Source: JAJFHI01 sp050633705 (GTDB lineage Bacteria > Pseudomonadota > Alphaproteobacteria > Rhizobiales > Hyphomicrobiaceae). Taken from it: a stretch of 64,000 nt of DNA. A program made the position numbers and the translations under genes. Shown in pieces: positions 8,466 to 17,452 of the stretch. The stretch covers positions 251,738-315,737 of the forward strand of contig JBOEGZ010000006.1 in NCBI GenBank assembly GCA_050633705.1, in the 5' to 3' direction. The notes beneath the pieces were generated by a model. The model was given only the letters and a program-made list of their open reading frames with translations, was not told where the DNA came from and searched no databases. Each line of letters starts with the position of its first letter. The first letter of the stretch is position 1.

Positions 8466-8774
8466 GTTTGTCTCCTAAGGCCTCGAAATTTTACACCGCT
8501 TCGTCATCGAAACGCTGGATTGTCTTGTTTGGTAACGACGTCAGAATCCATACGCTCTGACATCGGTCATATTTTCACTGTCATATCATGCACTTAGAGA
8601 TAAAAAGCCTCGTTTTGGCCTTGTCTCATCACGCACTTCGTCTCACTTCAACGCCATCAGCGCCGCACCTGAGGGGGGTTCCCGCCAGGCCGGCGTCCAG
8701 AATTTCTGCGTCTGAAAAATCGCGTTGTTGTAACCGAGCCACCCGGCCCCGTCAATGTTTACGCTTGACACCCG
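8466..8774 (-). other. Spacer between adk and rpsM (spc to alpha operon junction)
   Basis: No gene is visible here. On the minus strand, about 150-175 bases after the adk stop, there is an imperfect hairpin (AAGGCC, loop, GGCTTTTT with one bulge) at about 8600-8622 that could be a weak terminator. The remaining 130 bases before rpsM probably hold the alpha-operon promoter or leader, but I see no convincing -35/-10 pair. Confidence 0.4.
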
Positions 8775-9434
8775 TCAAACTGTCTCAAGTTCCTTCAAAA
8801 CACCATTCATTTGCGCCGTAACATCATCGATCGCCGCCATTCCATCGACAGATTTTAGCTTGTCTTTGGCATAGTAATAGCCAATGAGAGGCGCAGTTTC
8901 GCGATAGTACGCCATCAGACGATTTCGCACCGTTTCAGCGTTGTCATCGCCCCGGCGGGTAAAATCAGAGCTGCCACATTTGTCACAAACGCCATCCACC
9001 TTCGGCTTCTTGTTGGTATCGTGATAACCTGTGCCACAATTCGCACACGTGTAGCGGCCAGAGACACGATCAACCAATACGCCATCGTCCACCTTGATCT
9101 CAATAACAGTATCCAGGCGCCGCCCCTTCGTCGTCAGCAGTTTATCCAGTGCCGCGGCTTGGGCTAACGTGCGCGGGAAACCGTCGAGAATGAAACCTGT
9201 CGCACAATCTGGTTGCTCGATGCGATCTGCAATAATGCCGATCACAATTTCATCAGAAACCAAACCACCGGCTTCCATGACCGCTTTGGCTTCGAGGCCA
9301 ACCTCGCTGCCAGCTTTCACAGCCGCGCGCAACATGTCACCGGTCGACAGTTGCACAAGACCATGACTTGCCGTCAATGCTTGAGCCTGTGTGCCTTTGC
9401 CTGCGCCTGGGGGTCCTAGAAGAATGAGGTTCAT
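8775..9434 (-). CDS. adk: Adenylate kinase, zinc-finger LID type
   Basis: A 219-residue enzyme that interconverts ATP + AMP and 2 ADP. Visible are the P-loop GPPGAGKGT (about 7-15), the AMP site STGDMLR (about 30-36) and GFPRT (about 85-89). It is the long form with a LID carrying four Cys (130, 133, 150, 153) in CANC...CDKC, a structural zinc site known in this family. It overlaps the secY stop by one base (TGATG), the usual secY-adk arrangement. Confidence 0.97.
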   Translation of the reverse strand: MNLILLGPPGAGKGTQAQALTASHGLVQLSTGDMLRAAVKAGSEVGLEAKAVMEAGGLVSDEIVIGIIADRIEQPDCATGFILDGFPRTLAQAAALDKLLTTKGRRLDTVIEIKVDDGVLVDRVSGRYTCANCGTGYHDTNKKPKVDGVCDKCGSSDFTRRGDDNAETVRNRLMAYYRETAPLIGYYYAKDKLKSVDGMAAIDDVTAQMNGVLKELETV

Positions 9435-10822
9435 CAGCGCCGCCCCTTCGTGATCTTTGGTACAGGTGCGCGATTGCCACCGCGCAACTTGGCCTTCTTG
9501 ATCAAACCTTCATACTGGTGAGCTAACAGATGACTCTGGACCTGGGCCACAGTATCCATTGTTACGCTGACTGCAATCAACAGGGACGTTCCACCGAAAT
9601 AGAACGGAACCGCTGCATAAGCGATCAATGCTTCGGGCAACACACACACGGCGGCGAGATAAATCGCACCCAAGACCGTGATACGGGTCAGAACATAATC
9701 GATATATTCTGCTGTCTTATCGCCTGGACGAATACCTGGGATAAAGCCGCCATACTTGCGCAGATTATCAGCAGTGTCCTTCGGATTAAAAACAACGGCC
9801 GTGTAAAAGAAGGCAAAGAACATGATCAAACTGATAAAAACAATCAGATAAAGCGGCTGACCACGGCCCAACAGCGCAACGATATTCGTCAGCCACTCCG
9901 GTCCTGTGCCATCCGAGCCGACTGAGAACTGAGCAACCGTGATGGGCAACAACAATAGTGATGAGGCAAAGATTGGTGGAATAACACCCGCAGTATTGAG
10001 CTTTAGCGGCAAATGTGAGCTGTTCTCATTTTGCGGACCAGCTGCAGTTTGACGCTTTGGATACTGGATCAACAAACGACGCTGTGAGCGTTCGATGAAA
10101 ACGATGGCGCCAACCACGAACAACATCAGTGCGATCAACGCAAACAGCAGGAACATCGACATCGAACCGTTTCGTGTCAGTTCAAACAAGTTGATGATCG
10201 CGGATGGCAGGCCTGCCACGATGCCGGCAAAGATGATCAGAGAAATTCCGTTGCCAATGCCACGTTGCGTGATTTGTTCACCCAACCACATCAGGAACAT
10301 CGTGCCCCCAACCAGCGTAATCACTGTTGTCAGGCGGAAGAACATACCAGGATCGGTCACAACGGCACCGGCACGCGCCGCCGTCGAACCTTCCAAACCA
10401 ATCGCGATGCCATAGGCTTGAGCCGCAGCCAATACGAGTGTCAGATACCGCGTATATTGGTTGATCTGCTTGCGCCCCTGCTCACCTTCTTTTTTGAGAG
10501 CTTCGAGACGTTTGTCGACCGACGTCATCAACTGCATGATGATCGAGGCCGAGATGTAAGGCATGATGTTCAGCGCGAAAATTGCCATGCGTTCAACCGC
10601 ACCGCCAGCAAACGTATTGAACATCCCCAGAATACCGTTCTGGGCCTGGTTGAAGGTTTCGGCAAAAGCCACCGGGTTGATACCGGGAATTGGGATGAAT
10701 GTACCAAAGCGATAAACAAGCAAAGCGCCCAGTGTGAACCACAGGCGCTTTTTCAGATCTTCTGCTTTCGCAAATGAGCTGAAGTTCAAATTCGCGGCGA
10801 GCTGCTCAGCAGCAGAAACCAT
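9434..10822 (-). CDS. secY: Protein translocase subunit SecY
   Basis: A 462-residue protein with ten predicted membrane segments. Conserved segments include the plug/TM2a region (FNTFAGGAVERMAIFALNIMPYISASI, described by its position at about residues 68-94), the cytoplasmic loop ERSQRRLLIQYPKR and the C-terminal QVQSHLLAHQYEGLIKKAK. SecY forms the inner-membrane channel for secretory and membrane proteins together with SecE, whose gene is at 38510. It lies between rplO and adk, and adk overlaps its stop. Confidence 0.98.
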   Translation of the reverse strand: MVSAAEQLAANLNFSSFAKAEDLKKRLWFTLGALLVYRFGTFIPIPGINPVAFAETFNQAQNGILGMFNTFAGGAVERMAIFALNIMPYISASIIMQLMTSVDKRLEALKKEGEQGRKQINQYTRYLTLVLAAAQAYGIAIGLEGSTAARAGAVVTDPGMFFRLTTVITLVGGTMFLMWLGEQITQRGIGNGISLIIFAGIVAGLPSAIINLFELTRNGSMSMFLLFALIALMLFVVGAIVFIERSQRRLLIQYPKRQTAAGPQNENSSHLPLKLNTAGVIPPIFASSLLLLPITVAQFSVGSDGTGPEWLTNIVALLGRGQPLYLIVFISLIMFFAFFYTAVVFNPKDTADNLRKYGGFIPGIRPGDKTAEYIDYVLTRITVLGAIYLAAVCVLPEALIAYAAVPFYFGGTSLLIAVSVTMDTVAQVQSHLLAHQYEGLIKKAKLRGGNRAPVPKITKGRR

Positions 10823-11082
10823 GGCTTAATTCTCCCGACCTGTTCAGCGCCTCAGACATATACGCCCCTTCGAATCTACTGACCCCAAAGGGGCCAAAAA
10901 TATCGAAATGTCTGTATACACTCATCTGTCACCCCAAATGGTCAAAATGGGATCCTGTAGTGCTATGGACAACCGAGGCCTGATACTTTTTCTCTAGTGT
11001 TGCGCAATTGCTTGAGAAAACCAGGCCCGAAATCCAAATTTTACCCCGTCCTAACGAGAAACAGGGATAATCCGAGCAAAAC

Positions 11083-11610
11083 TTATTTTGCTTTTGCCTT
11101 TTTCTTAGCAGCCGATTTGGCGCGCTTTTCTTCGTCAGCCGCGAGAACTTTTTTCTCAATCAACGTTATCGAGCCACCGGCTTTTTCGACAGCAGCTTTT
11201 GCGGCAGGCGTGGCGTGATCGACGACAATGTCAACTTTAGCACTCAGCGCACCATGACCCAACAAACGCAGACCATCTTTCGCCCGACGCAGAACGCCAG
11301 CTTCAACCAACGCTGCAACATCGAGTTTTTTGCCAACTTCAACACGCCCGTCATCAATTGCGGTCTGCAACCGACCAAGGTTTAGTTCGTTGAAATTTTT
11401 CGGACGATACTTGTTAAATCCGCGTTTTGGCAGGCGGCGATAGATCGGCATCTGGCCGCCTTCAAAGCCCTTAATCGCAACACCTGAACGCGATTTTTGA
11501 CCTTTGACACCACGCCCGCCCGTTTTACCAACACCAGAACCGATGCCACGACCAATGCGCACGCGCTTCTTGTTGGCGCCTTCATTATCTTTGAGTTCGT
11601 TGAGCCGCAT
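11083..11610 (-). CDS. rplO: 50S ribosomal protein L15
   Basis: A 175-residue protein starting MRLNELKDNEGANKKRVRIG, with the glycine-rich RNA-binding loop GRGIGSGVGKTGGRGVKGQ (about 22-40). The family is usually 150-165 residues long; the extra length is a Lys/Ala tail (KRAKSAAKKKAKAK) common in alphaproteobacteria. It sits between rpmD and secY. The 260-base spacer to secY contains a short CCCC-AAA-GGGG hairpin at about 10883-10893. Confidence 0.98.
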   Translation of the reverse strand: MRLNELKDNEGANKKRVRIGRGIGSGVGKTGGRGVKGQKSRSGVAIKGFEGGQMPIYRRLPKRGFNKYRPKNFNELNLGRLQTAIDDGRVEVGKKLDVAALVEAGVLRRAKDGLRLLGHGALSAKVDIVVDHATPAAKAAVEKAGGSITLIEKKVLAADEEKRAKSAAKKKAKAK

Positions 11611-11676
11611 GGGACCGGCACTCCTAAGCGTAAAAGTTATTCAGTTTGGTTTCAGACAATGCTTATGCTTTGGGCC

Positions 11677-11871
11677 TTAAGCTTTGTCTTCAACAATGCG
11701 AACGAGGTGGGGAATAGAATTCACCATGCCACGTACGCAAGGCGTGTCTTCCAATGTCCGACGACGATGCAATTTGTTCAGCCCAAGGCCGATAAGCGTC
11801 TGACGCTGTTTTTGCGGACGCCGGATTGGACTGCCAATTTGCTCAACCGTAATGGTTTTTTTCGTAGCCAT
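11677..11871 (-). CDS. rpmD: 50S ribosomal protein L30
   Basis: A 64-residue protein with the L30 pattern ITVEQIGSPIRRPQKQRQTLIGLGLNK, described as the segment at residues 7-33, followed by HRRRTLEDTPCVRGMVNSI. It binds 23S rRNA. The rpsE-rpmD-rplO order is standard. Confidence 0.97.
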   Translation of the reverse strand: MATKKTITVEQIGSPIRRPQKQRQTLIGLGLNKLHRRRTLEDTPCVRGMVNSIPHLVRIVEDKA

Positions 11872-11930
11872 ATCTATTCACCTTCGTTAACGGGCGAACG
11901 CCGCGCCAACATCTACATTTATTATGTTCT

Positions 11931-12509
11931 TTACGCGTCTGCCGAAATGTCAGACAGCGATGAAGCATCCCGACGACGGCCAACGATATCGCTGACTTTC
12001 ATACCACGGCGAGATGCAATTGTACGTGGGTTCTCTTGGTGCTGAAGCGCATCGAATGTCGCCCGGATCACGTTGTATGGGTTGGTCGAACCCAACGATT
12101 TGGCAACGACGTCCTGCACACCCAACATTTCAAACACAGCACGCATCGCACCACCGGCGATGATACCCGTTCCTGGAGGCGCTGCGCGAACAACGACCTT
12201 ACCAGCTCCGTGGCGACCGCGACTGTCGTGATGCAGCGTGCGCGCATCGCGTAGTGGAACGCGAACAAGCGTACGCTTGGCAGCTTCCGTTGCTTTGCGA
12301 ATAGCCTCTGGAACTTCGCGCGCCTTGCCGTGACCAAAGCCAACACGGCCTTTTTGATCACCAACAATGACGAGTGCCGCAAAACCAAAGCGCTTACCAC
12401 CCTTAACAACCTTTGCCACACGGTTGATGTGTACAAGCTTGTCCTGGAACTCGTTATCGCGGTCGTCGCGATCGCGGTCGCGACCGCCTCTACCTGGGGA
12501 ACGTGCCAA
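11931..12509 (-). CDS. rpsE: 30S ribosomal protein S5
   Basis: A 192-residue protein. A charged N-terminal stretch (GGRDRDRDDRDNEFQDK) precedes the double-stranded-RNA-binding-like domain with HINRVAKVVKGGKRFGF (about 27-43). The second domain carries PPGTGIIAGGAMRAVFEMLG (about 111-130). S5 shapes the mRNA entry channel and affects decoding accuracy. Sites linked to spectinomycin resistance in other species (Lys-Gly-Gly near 36-38) look wild type. Confidence 0.98.
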   Translation of the reverse strand: MARSPGRGGRDRDRDDRDNEFQDKLVHINRVAKVVKGGKRFGFAALVIVGDQKGRVGFGHGKAREVPEAIRKATEAAKRTLVRVPLRDARTLHHDSRGRHGAGKVVVRAAPPGTGIIAGGAMRAVFEMLGVQDVVAKSLGSTNPYNVIRATFDALQHQENPRTIASRRGMKVSDIVGRRRDASSLSDISADA

Positions 12510-12524
12510 GGTGCAGTCCTTTCC

Positions 12525-12887
12525 TTAAAAATTCAATCCGCCTTCGCGGGCGGCATCGGCAAGCGCTTTCACGCGGCCATGGAACAAATAACCACCTCGG
12601 TCAAAGACAACGTCCTTGACCCCGGCTGCAACTGCGCGTTCTGCCACCTGTTTGCCAACTGCTACCGCAGCAGCAACATCAGCGCCGGTTTTAAGCGCGC
12701 TCTTTAAATCTTTCTCAAGCGTCGAAGCTGAAACCAACGTTTTGCCAGAAACATCATCAATCACCTGCGCATAGATATGCTGCGAGGAGCGAAAAACCGA
12801 CAAACGTGGACGGCCCGAAGACCGTGCCTTCAATGTGCGACGCACACGCTCTTTGCGACGAGCGCTCGTAGTTTGACCCTTGGCCAT
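12525..12887 (-). CDS. rplR: 50S ribosomal protein L18
   Basis: A 120-residue protein with the L18 core RPRLSVFRSSQHIYAQVIDD (about 27-46) and VVFDRGGYLFHGRVKALADAAREGGLNF at the C-terminus (about residues 93-120). It binds 5S rRNA. It starts 11 bases after rplF and is followed 15 bases later by rpsE. Confidence 0.98.
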   Translation of the reverse strand: MAKGQTTSARRKERVRRTLKARSSGRPRLSVFRSSQHIYAQVIDDVSGKTLVSASTLEKDLKSALKTGADVAAAVAVGKQVAERAVAAGVKDVVFDRGGYLFHGRVKALADAAREGGLNF

Positions 12888-12898
12888 CGTGCCAATCC

Positions 12899-13438
12899 TT
12901 ACTTCTTCTTGCCTTCCTTGCGGAAGATGTATTCGCCCTGATAGCGGATGCCTTTGCCCTGATATGGCTCTGGCGGACGGTAAGCGCGAATTTCGGCCGC
13001 CACCTGTCCCACAACCTGCTTGTCAATGCCGGAAATCGTGATGATTTCCTGTTTGGCACCGGAAACCTCGACCTTCACACCATCCGGAATTGGATGAGAA
13101 ACGTCGTGGCTGTAACCGACCGTCAATTGCAGTTTCTTGCCCTTCATCGCCGCGCGATAACCAACACCCTGGATTTCCAGAATATGGCTGAAACCGTTTG
13201 TGACACCTTCAATAAGGTTGGCCACTTGCGTGCGGGACATTCCCCACATTGCACGAGCCGCCTTTGTATCATCAGCAGGTGAAACAGCGACACCACCATC
13301 GCCCAGTTCCGCCTTAACGTTTTCCGGCAGCGTGAACGACAGTTCACCCTTCGGGCCTTTCACTTTCACCGTCTGCCCCGAAATTGTCGGCGTAACGCCG
13401 GAGGGGATCTCGACAGGTTTTTTGCCAATGCGTGACAT
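12899..13438 (-). CDS. rplF: 50S ribosomal protein L6
   Basis: A 179-residue protein starting MSRIGKKPVEIPSGV, made of two similar alpha/beta domains. The C-terminal domain has the signature PEPYQGKGIRYQGEYI (about 156-171). It binds 23S rRNA near the factor-binding site. Standard spc-operon order rpsH-rplF-rplR. Confidence 0.98.
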   Translation of the reverse strand: MSRIGKKPVEIPSGVTPTISGQTVKVKGPKGELSFTLPENVKAELGDGGVAVSPADDTKAARAMWGMSRTQVANLIEGVTNGFSHILEIQGVGYRAAMKGKKLQLTVGYSHDVSHPIPDGVKVEVSGAKQEIITISGIDKQVVGQVAAEIRAYRPPEPYQGKGIRYQGEYIFRKEGKKK

Positions 13439-13510
13439 TGCTTAACCTTCAGTGTTCCTAATGCGTGGGTTTGACTAACGAATTAGCCTCTCAATCAGCT
13501 GCAACGATCT

Positions 13511-13903
13511 TTAGAAGATATTACAGAGGATCTCACCACCAACATTCTCTTCGCGTGCTTTCGCATCCGACATCACACCCTTTGGTGTCGACAGGATCGC
13601 GACACCCAAACCATTTGCAACTGTTGGGATCGCCTTTACGGCGGAGTAAACCCGACGGCCTGGTTTGGATACACGCTTAATTTCTTTAATGGCCGGCTGA
13701 CCATTGAAGTACTTAAGTTCGATTTCGAATTCAGGGAATTTACCCTTCTCTTCGACGCGGGCGTAACCACGGATAAAACCTTCATCCGTCAAAACGTCCA
13801 GAACGCGACCTCTGAGCGTCGACGCAGGTGTCGAACACATTGGTCGGCGACGCATCTGTGCGTTGCGAATTCGTGTCAGCATATCGCCAATTGGATCATT
13901 CAT
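13511..13903 (-). CDS. rpsH: 30S ribosomal protein S8
   Basis: A 130-residue protein starting MNDPIGDMLTRIRNAQ, ending with the conserved LSTPKGVMSDAKAREENVGGE segment (about 104-124). S8 binds helix 21 of 16S rRNA and in several bacteria also represses the spc operon through an rplE leader site. Found in the normal place between rpsN and rplF. Confidence 0.98.
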   Translation of the reverse strand: MNDPIGDMLTRIRNAQMRRRPMCSTPASTLRGRVLDVLTDEGFIRGYARVEEKGKFPEFEIELKYFNGQPAIKEIKRVSKPGRRVYSAVKAIPTVANGLGVAILSTPKGVMSDAKAREENVGGEILCNIF

Positions 13904-13915
13904 CTCGTGTGTCTC

Positions 13916-14221
13916 CTACCAGCTCGACTTGACCATACCGGGAATACGACCTTGGCTTGCCAAGTCCCGGAGCTGGTTGCGGCACATTTTGAGCTTGCGA
14001 TAAAAGCCACGCGGACGACCAGTGAGTTCACACCGGTTGCGAATACGTGTCTTCGACGAATTGCGTGGAAGTTCAGCCAACTTCAGTCGCGCCTTAAAGC
14101 GCTCATCTGCTGGTAGTGATGCATCCTTTGCGATCTTCTTAAGCTCCGCACGCTTGCTGGCATAGTGATCTGCCAACTTGCGTTTCTTTTTGTTGCTTTC
14201 GATCGCGCCTTGTCTAGCCAT
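13916..14221 (-). CDS. rpsN: 30S ribosomal protein S14 (zinc-free form)
   Basis: A 101-residue protein. I start it at the ATG at 14221 (MARQGAIESNKKR); a frame extending four residues upstream exists but does not match the family. The ribosome site AAAGGCCTTTGGAGG lies before it. It lacks the CxxC pairs of zinc-type S14 and ends with NRCELTGRPRGFYRKLKMCRNQLRDLA as in the long form (described as residues about 64-90). It lies between rplE and rpsH. Confidence 0.97.
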   Translation of the reverse strand: MARQGAIESNKKKRKLADHYASKRAELKKIAKDASLPADERFKARLKLAELPRNSSKTRIRNRCELTGRPRGFYRKLKMCRNQLRDLASQGRIPGMVKSSW

Positions 14222-14264
14222 TAAATCCTCCAAAGGCCTTTCGGTATCTTAAGACCGAGGTCCC

Positions 14265-14837
14265 TTAGTTGTTGCCGAATGGAAAGTTGTAGCCACGCAG
14301 AAGTTCGCGCGCCTCATCATCCGTCGGTGCTGTTGTGCAAACAATAACGTCCATGCCCCAAATCTGATCGACCTTGTCGTAATCAATTTCAGGGAAAACG
14401 ATGTGCTCTTTCAAACCGCAAGCATAATTGCCGCGGCCATCAAAACTCTTTGGGTTCAAACCGCGAAAATCTTTCACGCGCGGCAGCGCGATCGTGACAA
14501 AACGGTCCAAAAATTCGTGCATGCGATCGCCGCGCAACGTCACTTTGGCACCCAACGCCATACCTTCACGAACCTTGTAGGTCGCGATGGATTTGCGTGC
14601 ATGCGTGACGACCGGTTTTTGACCCGCAATCAAAGTCAAATCGCGCACGGCGCTTTCAACTTTTTTGCGATCGTTTACGGCTTCACCAATACCCATGTTC
14701 AGGACGACTTTATCGACCTGCGGGATCTGCATGACATTAGCGTATGCGAATTTGCTTTTGAGCGCATCGCGTACAACGGCCTCGTAATGGGCCTTCATGC
14801 GAGGCGTGTAACCGCCATTTGAATTTGTATCAGACAT
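14265..14837 (-). CDS. rplE: 50S ribosomal protein L5
   Basis: A 190-residue protein, with NVMQIPQVDKVVLNMGIGEA (about 39-58) and DRFVTIALPRVKDFRGL (about 110-126) typical of L5, and MDVIVCTTAPTDDEARELL near the end. It binds 5S rRNA and the P-site tRNA. It starts five bases after rplX. Confidence 0.98.
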   Translation of the reverse strand: MSDTNSNGGYTPRMKAHYEAVVRDALKSKFAYANVMQIPQVDKVVLNMGIGEAVNDRKKVESAVRDLTLIAGQKPVVTHARKSIATYKVREGMALGAKVTLRGDRMHEFLDRFVTIALPRVKDFRGLNPKSFDGRGNYACGLKEHIVFPEIDYDKVDQIWGMDVIVCTTAPTDDEARELLRGYNFPFGNN

Positions 14838-14842
14838 ATCGC

Positions 14843-15169
14843 TTACTTCTTATCGCCAATCAGTTCACCGGACCGCTTGGCAAAACGTACCTTGCGGCCA
14901 TCCTCGGCAATTTTAAAACCAACGCGTGTTGGTTTTCCGTCTTTTGGGTCCTCGATCGCCAGGTTGGACAGATTGATCGGCCCTTCCTTCGAAATAATTC
15001 CACCTTCGTCCTGTGCCGTCTGGCGCTGGTGACGGCGCACAATGTTCACACCACGAACCAAAGCTGTTCCACTTTCTGGAACCACTTTCAAAACTTCGCC
15101 GTGCTTGCCCTTGTCGCGGCCAGCCAGGATGATGACGTGATCACCCTTTTTAATTTTTGCACTCGCCAT
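14843..15169 (-). CDS. rplX: 50S ribosomal protein L24
   Basis: A 108-residue protein with the KOW motif KIKKGDHVIILAGRDKGKHG (about 5-24). It binds the 5' part of 23S rRNA and initiates assembly of the large subunit. It follows rplN with a two-base gap. Confidence 0.97.
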   Translation of the reverse strand: MASAKIKKGDHVIILAGRDKGKHGEVLKVVPESGTALVRGVNIVRRHQRQTAQDEGGIISKEGPINLSNLAIEDPKDGKPTRVGFKIAEDGRKVRFAKRSGELIGDKK

Positions 15170-15171
15170 CT

Positions 15172-15540
15172 TCAGATCACCTCCGGCGCAAGCGACACAA
15201 TTTTCATGTGTTTCTTCGCGCGCAACTCACGTGTCACTGGGCCAAAAATACGGGTTCCAACAGGCTCGCCCTGAGCGTTGATCAAAACTGCAGCATTCCG
15301 GTCGAAACGGATCAGCGAACCGTCTGGACGGCGAACACCTTTGGCAGTGCGCACCACGACAGCTTTCATCACCTGGCCCTTTTTCACACGGCCTTTCGGA
15401 ATCGCCTCCTTGACCGACACAACGATTGTATCGCCAATGTGGGCGTATCTGCGTTTTGACCCGCCGAGGACCTTGATGCACTGAACGCGCCGGGCTCCCG
15501 AATTGTCAGCGACGTCGAGATTACTCTCCATCTGGATCAT
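15172..15540 (-). CDS. rplN: 50S ribosomal protein L14
   Basis: A 122-residue protein starting MIQMESNLDVADNSGARRVQ, with the signature VVRTAKGVRRPDGSLIRFD (about 65-83). It contacts 16S rRNA in an intersubunit bridge. A 158-base spacer without gene separates it from rpsQ; nothing notable is seen there. Confidence 0.98.
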   Translation of the reverse strand: MIQMESNLDVADNSGARRVQCIKVLGGSKRRYAHIGDTIVVSVKEAIPKGRVKKGQVMKAVVVRTAKGVRRPDGSLIRFDRNAAVLINAQGEPVGTRIFGPVTRELRAKKHMKIVSLAPEVI

Positions 15541-15698
15541 CGCGCTTGTCCTTCTCTTGGCTGCCCTATCGCAGCGGTTCTCTTCATTGCTTTCTCATAA
15601 GAAAGCGTTTTGATCTTTGTTGTTGCCTTCACAGGTCGCGATGCGAATTTCCCGCGCCTCATTGTGAAGGCCTCCTGCAAGGGGTGACCCCTAAAAAC

Positions 15699-15935
15699 TT
15701 AGACCGCCGGTGTGTGTACGGCCCAACGTTTGTTTTTTGAGATCGGTGCGGTTTCAATGATTTGCACCCGATCACCCTCTTTGCAGGTATTCTGCTCATC
15801 ATGGGCTTGATATTTCTTAGTGCGCCGCACTGTTTTCTTAAACAGCGGGTGGGTGTAGCGACGTTCGACTTCGACGACAACTGTTTTGTCGTTTTTGTCG
15901 GATACGACGACCCCATGAAGAATGCGCTTTGGCAT
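15699..15935 (-). CDS. rpsQ: 30S ribosomal protein S17
   Basis: A 78-residue protein starting MPKRILHGVVVSDKNDKTVVV, with the conserved RRYTHPLFKKTVRRTKKY segment (about 25-42) and GDRVQIIETAPISKNKRW. It binds the 5' domain of 16S rRNA. Standard place between rpmC and rplN. Confidence 0.97.
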   Translation of the reverse strand: MPKRILHGVVVSDKNDKTVVVEVERRYTHPLFKKTVRRTKKYQAHDEQNTCKEGDRVQIIETAPISKNKRWAVHTPAV

Positions 15936-15980
15936 AGTTTCAAACTCTCTCTTGTCTCAAGCTCTGTCGCTCAATGCGCA

Positions 15981-16181
15981 TTATTCTGCGCCACCAACTC
16001 GTTTCTCACGGGCGACCGTTTGCACACGCGCGATATCACGGCGTACTTCGCGGATCCGCGAGGTGTTTTCCAACTGCCCAGAAGCAACCTGAAAGCGCAG
16101 ATTGAATTGCTCTTTCTTTAGCTTAATGAGCTGGTCGTCGAGCTGGTCGAGCGACATATCTCTGAATTCAGCGGCGTTCAT
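15981..16181 (-). CDS. rpmC: 50S ribosomal protein L29
   Basis: A 66-residue helical protein with KLKKEQFNLRFQVASGQLEN (about 22-41) and RIREVRRDIARVQTV, typical of L29. It lies at the peptide exit site where SRP and trigger factor dock. Between rplP and rpsQ as usual. Confidence 0.96.
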   Translation of the reverse strand: MNAAEFRDMSLDQLDDQLIKLKKEQFNLRFQVASGQLENTSRIREVRRDIARVQTVAREKRVGGAE

Positions 16182-16259
16182 CGTCCGTCCTCATTCTTGT
16201 CTCTTCTACCCGGTTCGATCATCCCGTTGTTGCCAACCGGCCTTTCGAACCAGAGCGGA

Positions 16260-16673
16260 TCAACTACCGATCCGCGTGACTATCTTCGTTTTAATCGGCA
16301 GCTTTGCAGCGCCGAGCTTCAAGGCTTCACGAGCAATCTCGTCAGGCACGCCGTCAAGTTCGAACATGACGCGACCTGGCTTTACCCGAGCGGCCCAATA
16401 TTCTGGAGAGCCCTTACCCGAGCCCATCCGAACTTCTTGCGGCTTTTGCGTAACCGGCAGATCTGGAAAGATCCGGATCCACACACGACCGGCACGTTTC
16501 ATGTGACGCGTAATCGCACGACGTGCAGCCTCAATTTGGCGCGCTGTAATACGCTCTGGTGCCATGGCTTTTAGACCATGAGAACCAAAGTTCAGCGTTG
16601 TACCGCCTTTGGCATTGCCGTGGATCCGGCCTTTGAACATCTTGCGATGCTTAAATTTCTTCGGTTGTAACAT
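16260..16673 (-). CDS. rplP: 50S ribosomal protein L16
   Basis: A 137-residue protein starting MLQPKKFKHRKMFKGRIHG. Signatures are RQIEAARRAITRHMKRAGRV (about 44-63) and RMGSGKGSPEYWAARVKPG (about 82-100), which includes the Arg that is hydroxylated in some bacteria. It helps position tRNA in the A site. Confidence 0.98.
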   Translation of the reverse strand: MLQPKKFKHRKMFKGRIHGNAKGGTTLNFGSHGLKAMAPERITARQIEAARRAITRHMKRAGRVWIRIFPDLPVTQKPQEVRMGSGKGSPEYWAARVKPGRVMFELDGVPDEIAREALKLGAAKLPIKTKIVTRIGS

Positions 16674-16721
16674 CTTCTAAAAGTCCTACCGGCGAAGGGT
16701 TGGTTTTGCACTCATCGCGTC

Positions 16722-17450
16722 TTAGCGATTTGGTCGATCACCACGTTCACGACGTTGGCGACCACCACCACCGCCACCTTCTTGCATTGCTAGAGCACGC
16801 TTTTCAGCCGCCATTGGATCGTGTTCAATGATCTCACCCTTGAAGATCCAAACCTTGATACCAATGATGCCGTAAGCAGTTTTCGCTTCGCCATAACCGA
16901 AGTCGATATCAGCGCGCAGTGTGTGCAAAGGCACGCGGCCTTCACGATACCATTCTGTACGAGCGATCTCAGCGCCACCCAAACGTCCAGCGACGTTGAT
17001 ACGAATACCAAGCGCGCCCAGTCGAAGTGCTGATTGAACCGAACGCTTCATCGCACGGCGAAACGCAACACGACGCTCCAATTGCTGGGCGATTGATTCA
17101 GCCACCAAAGTTGCGTCGATCTCAGGTTTGCGCACCTCGACGATGTTCAAGTGAACTTCGCTTTCGGTCAAACGAGAAACCTGACCACGAAGCTTGTCGA
17201 TGTCAGAACCTTTTTTGCCGATCAAAACACCTGGACGTGCGGTGTGCACGGTCACGCGACATTTCTTGTGGGGGCGCTCAATGACGACCTTGGAGATACC
17301 AGCTTGACGCTGCATCTTCATAATGTGATCGCGAATACGCATGTCTTCATGCAACAGGTCACCGTATTCATGGCCACCCGCGAACCAACGGCTATCCCAT
17401 GTGCGGTTAATTCCGAGGCGCAAGCCGACTGGATTGACTTTCTGACCCAA
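16722..17450 (-). CDS. rpsC: 30S ribosomal protein S3
   Basis: A 242-residue protein with an N-terminal KH domain (GVLIGKKGSDIDKLR at about 75-89) and a C-terminal domain with GRLGGAEIARTEWYREGRVP (about 157-176). A Gly/Arg tail follows. It lines the mRNA entry tunnel. It starts two bases after rplV. Confidence 0.98.
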   Translation of the reverse strand: MGQKVNPVGLRLGINRTWDSRWFAGGHEYGDLLHEDMRIRDHIMKMQRQAGISKVVIERPHKKCRVTVHTARPGVLIGKKGSDIDKLRGQVSRLTESEVHLNIVEVRKPEIDATLVAESIAQQLERRVAFRRAMKRSVQSALRLGALGIRINVAGRLGGAEIARTEWYREGRVPLHTLRADIDFGYGEAKTAYGIIGIKVWIFKGEIIEHDPMAAEKRALAMQEGGGGGGRQRRERGDRPNR

Positions 17451-17452
17451 AA

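Noticed and set aside
10883..10893. CCCC-AAA-GGGG hairpin as terminator between rplO and secY
   Set aside because: Only four base pairs and no T run; secY must be transcribed with its upstream genes.
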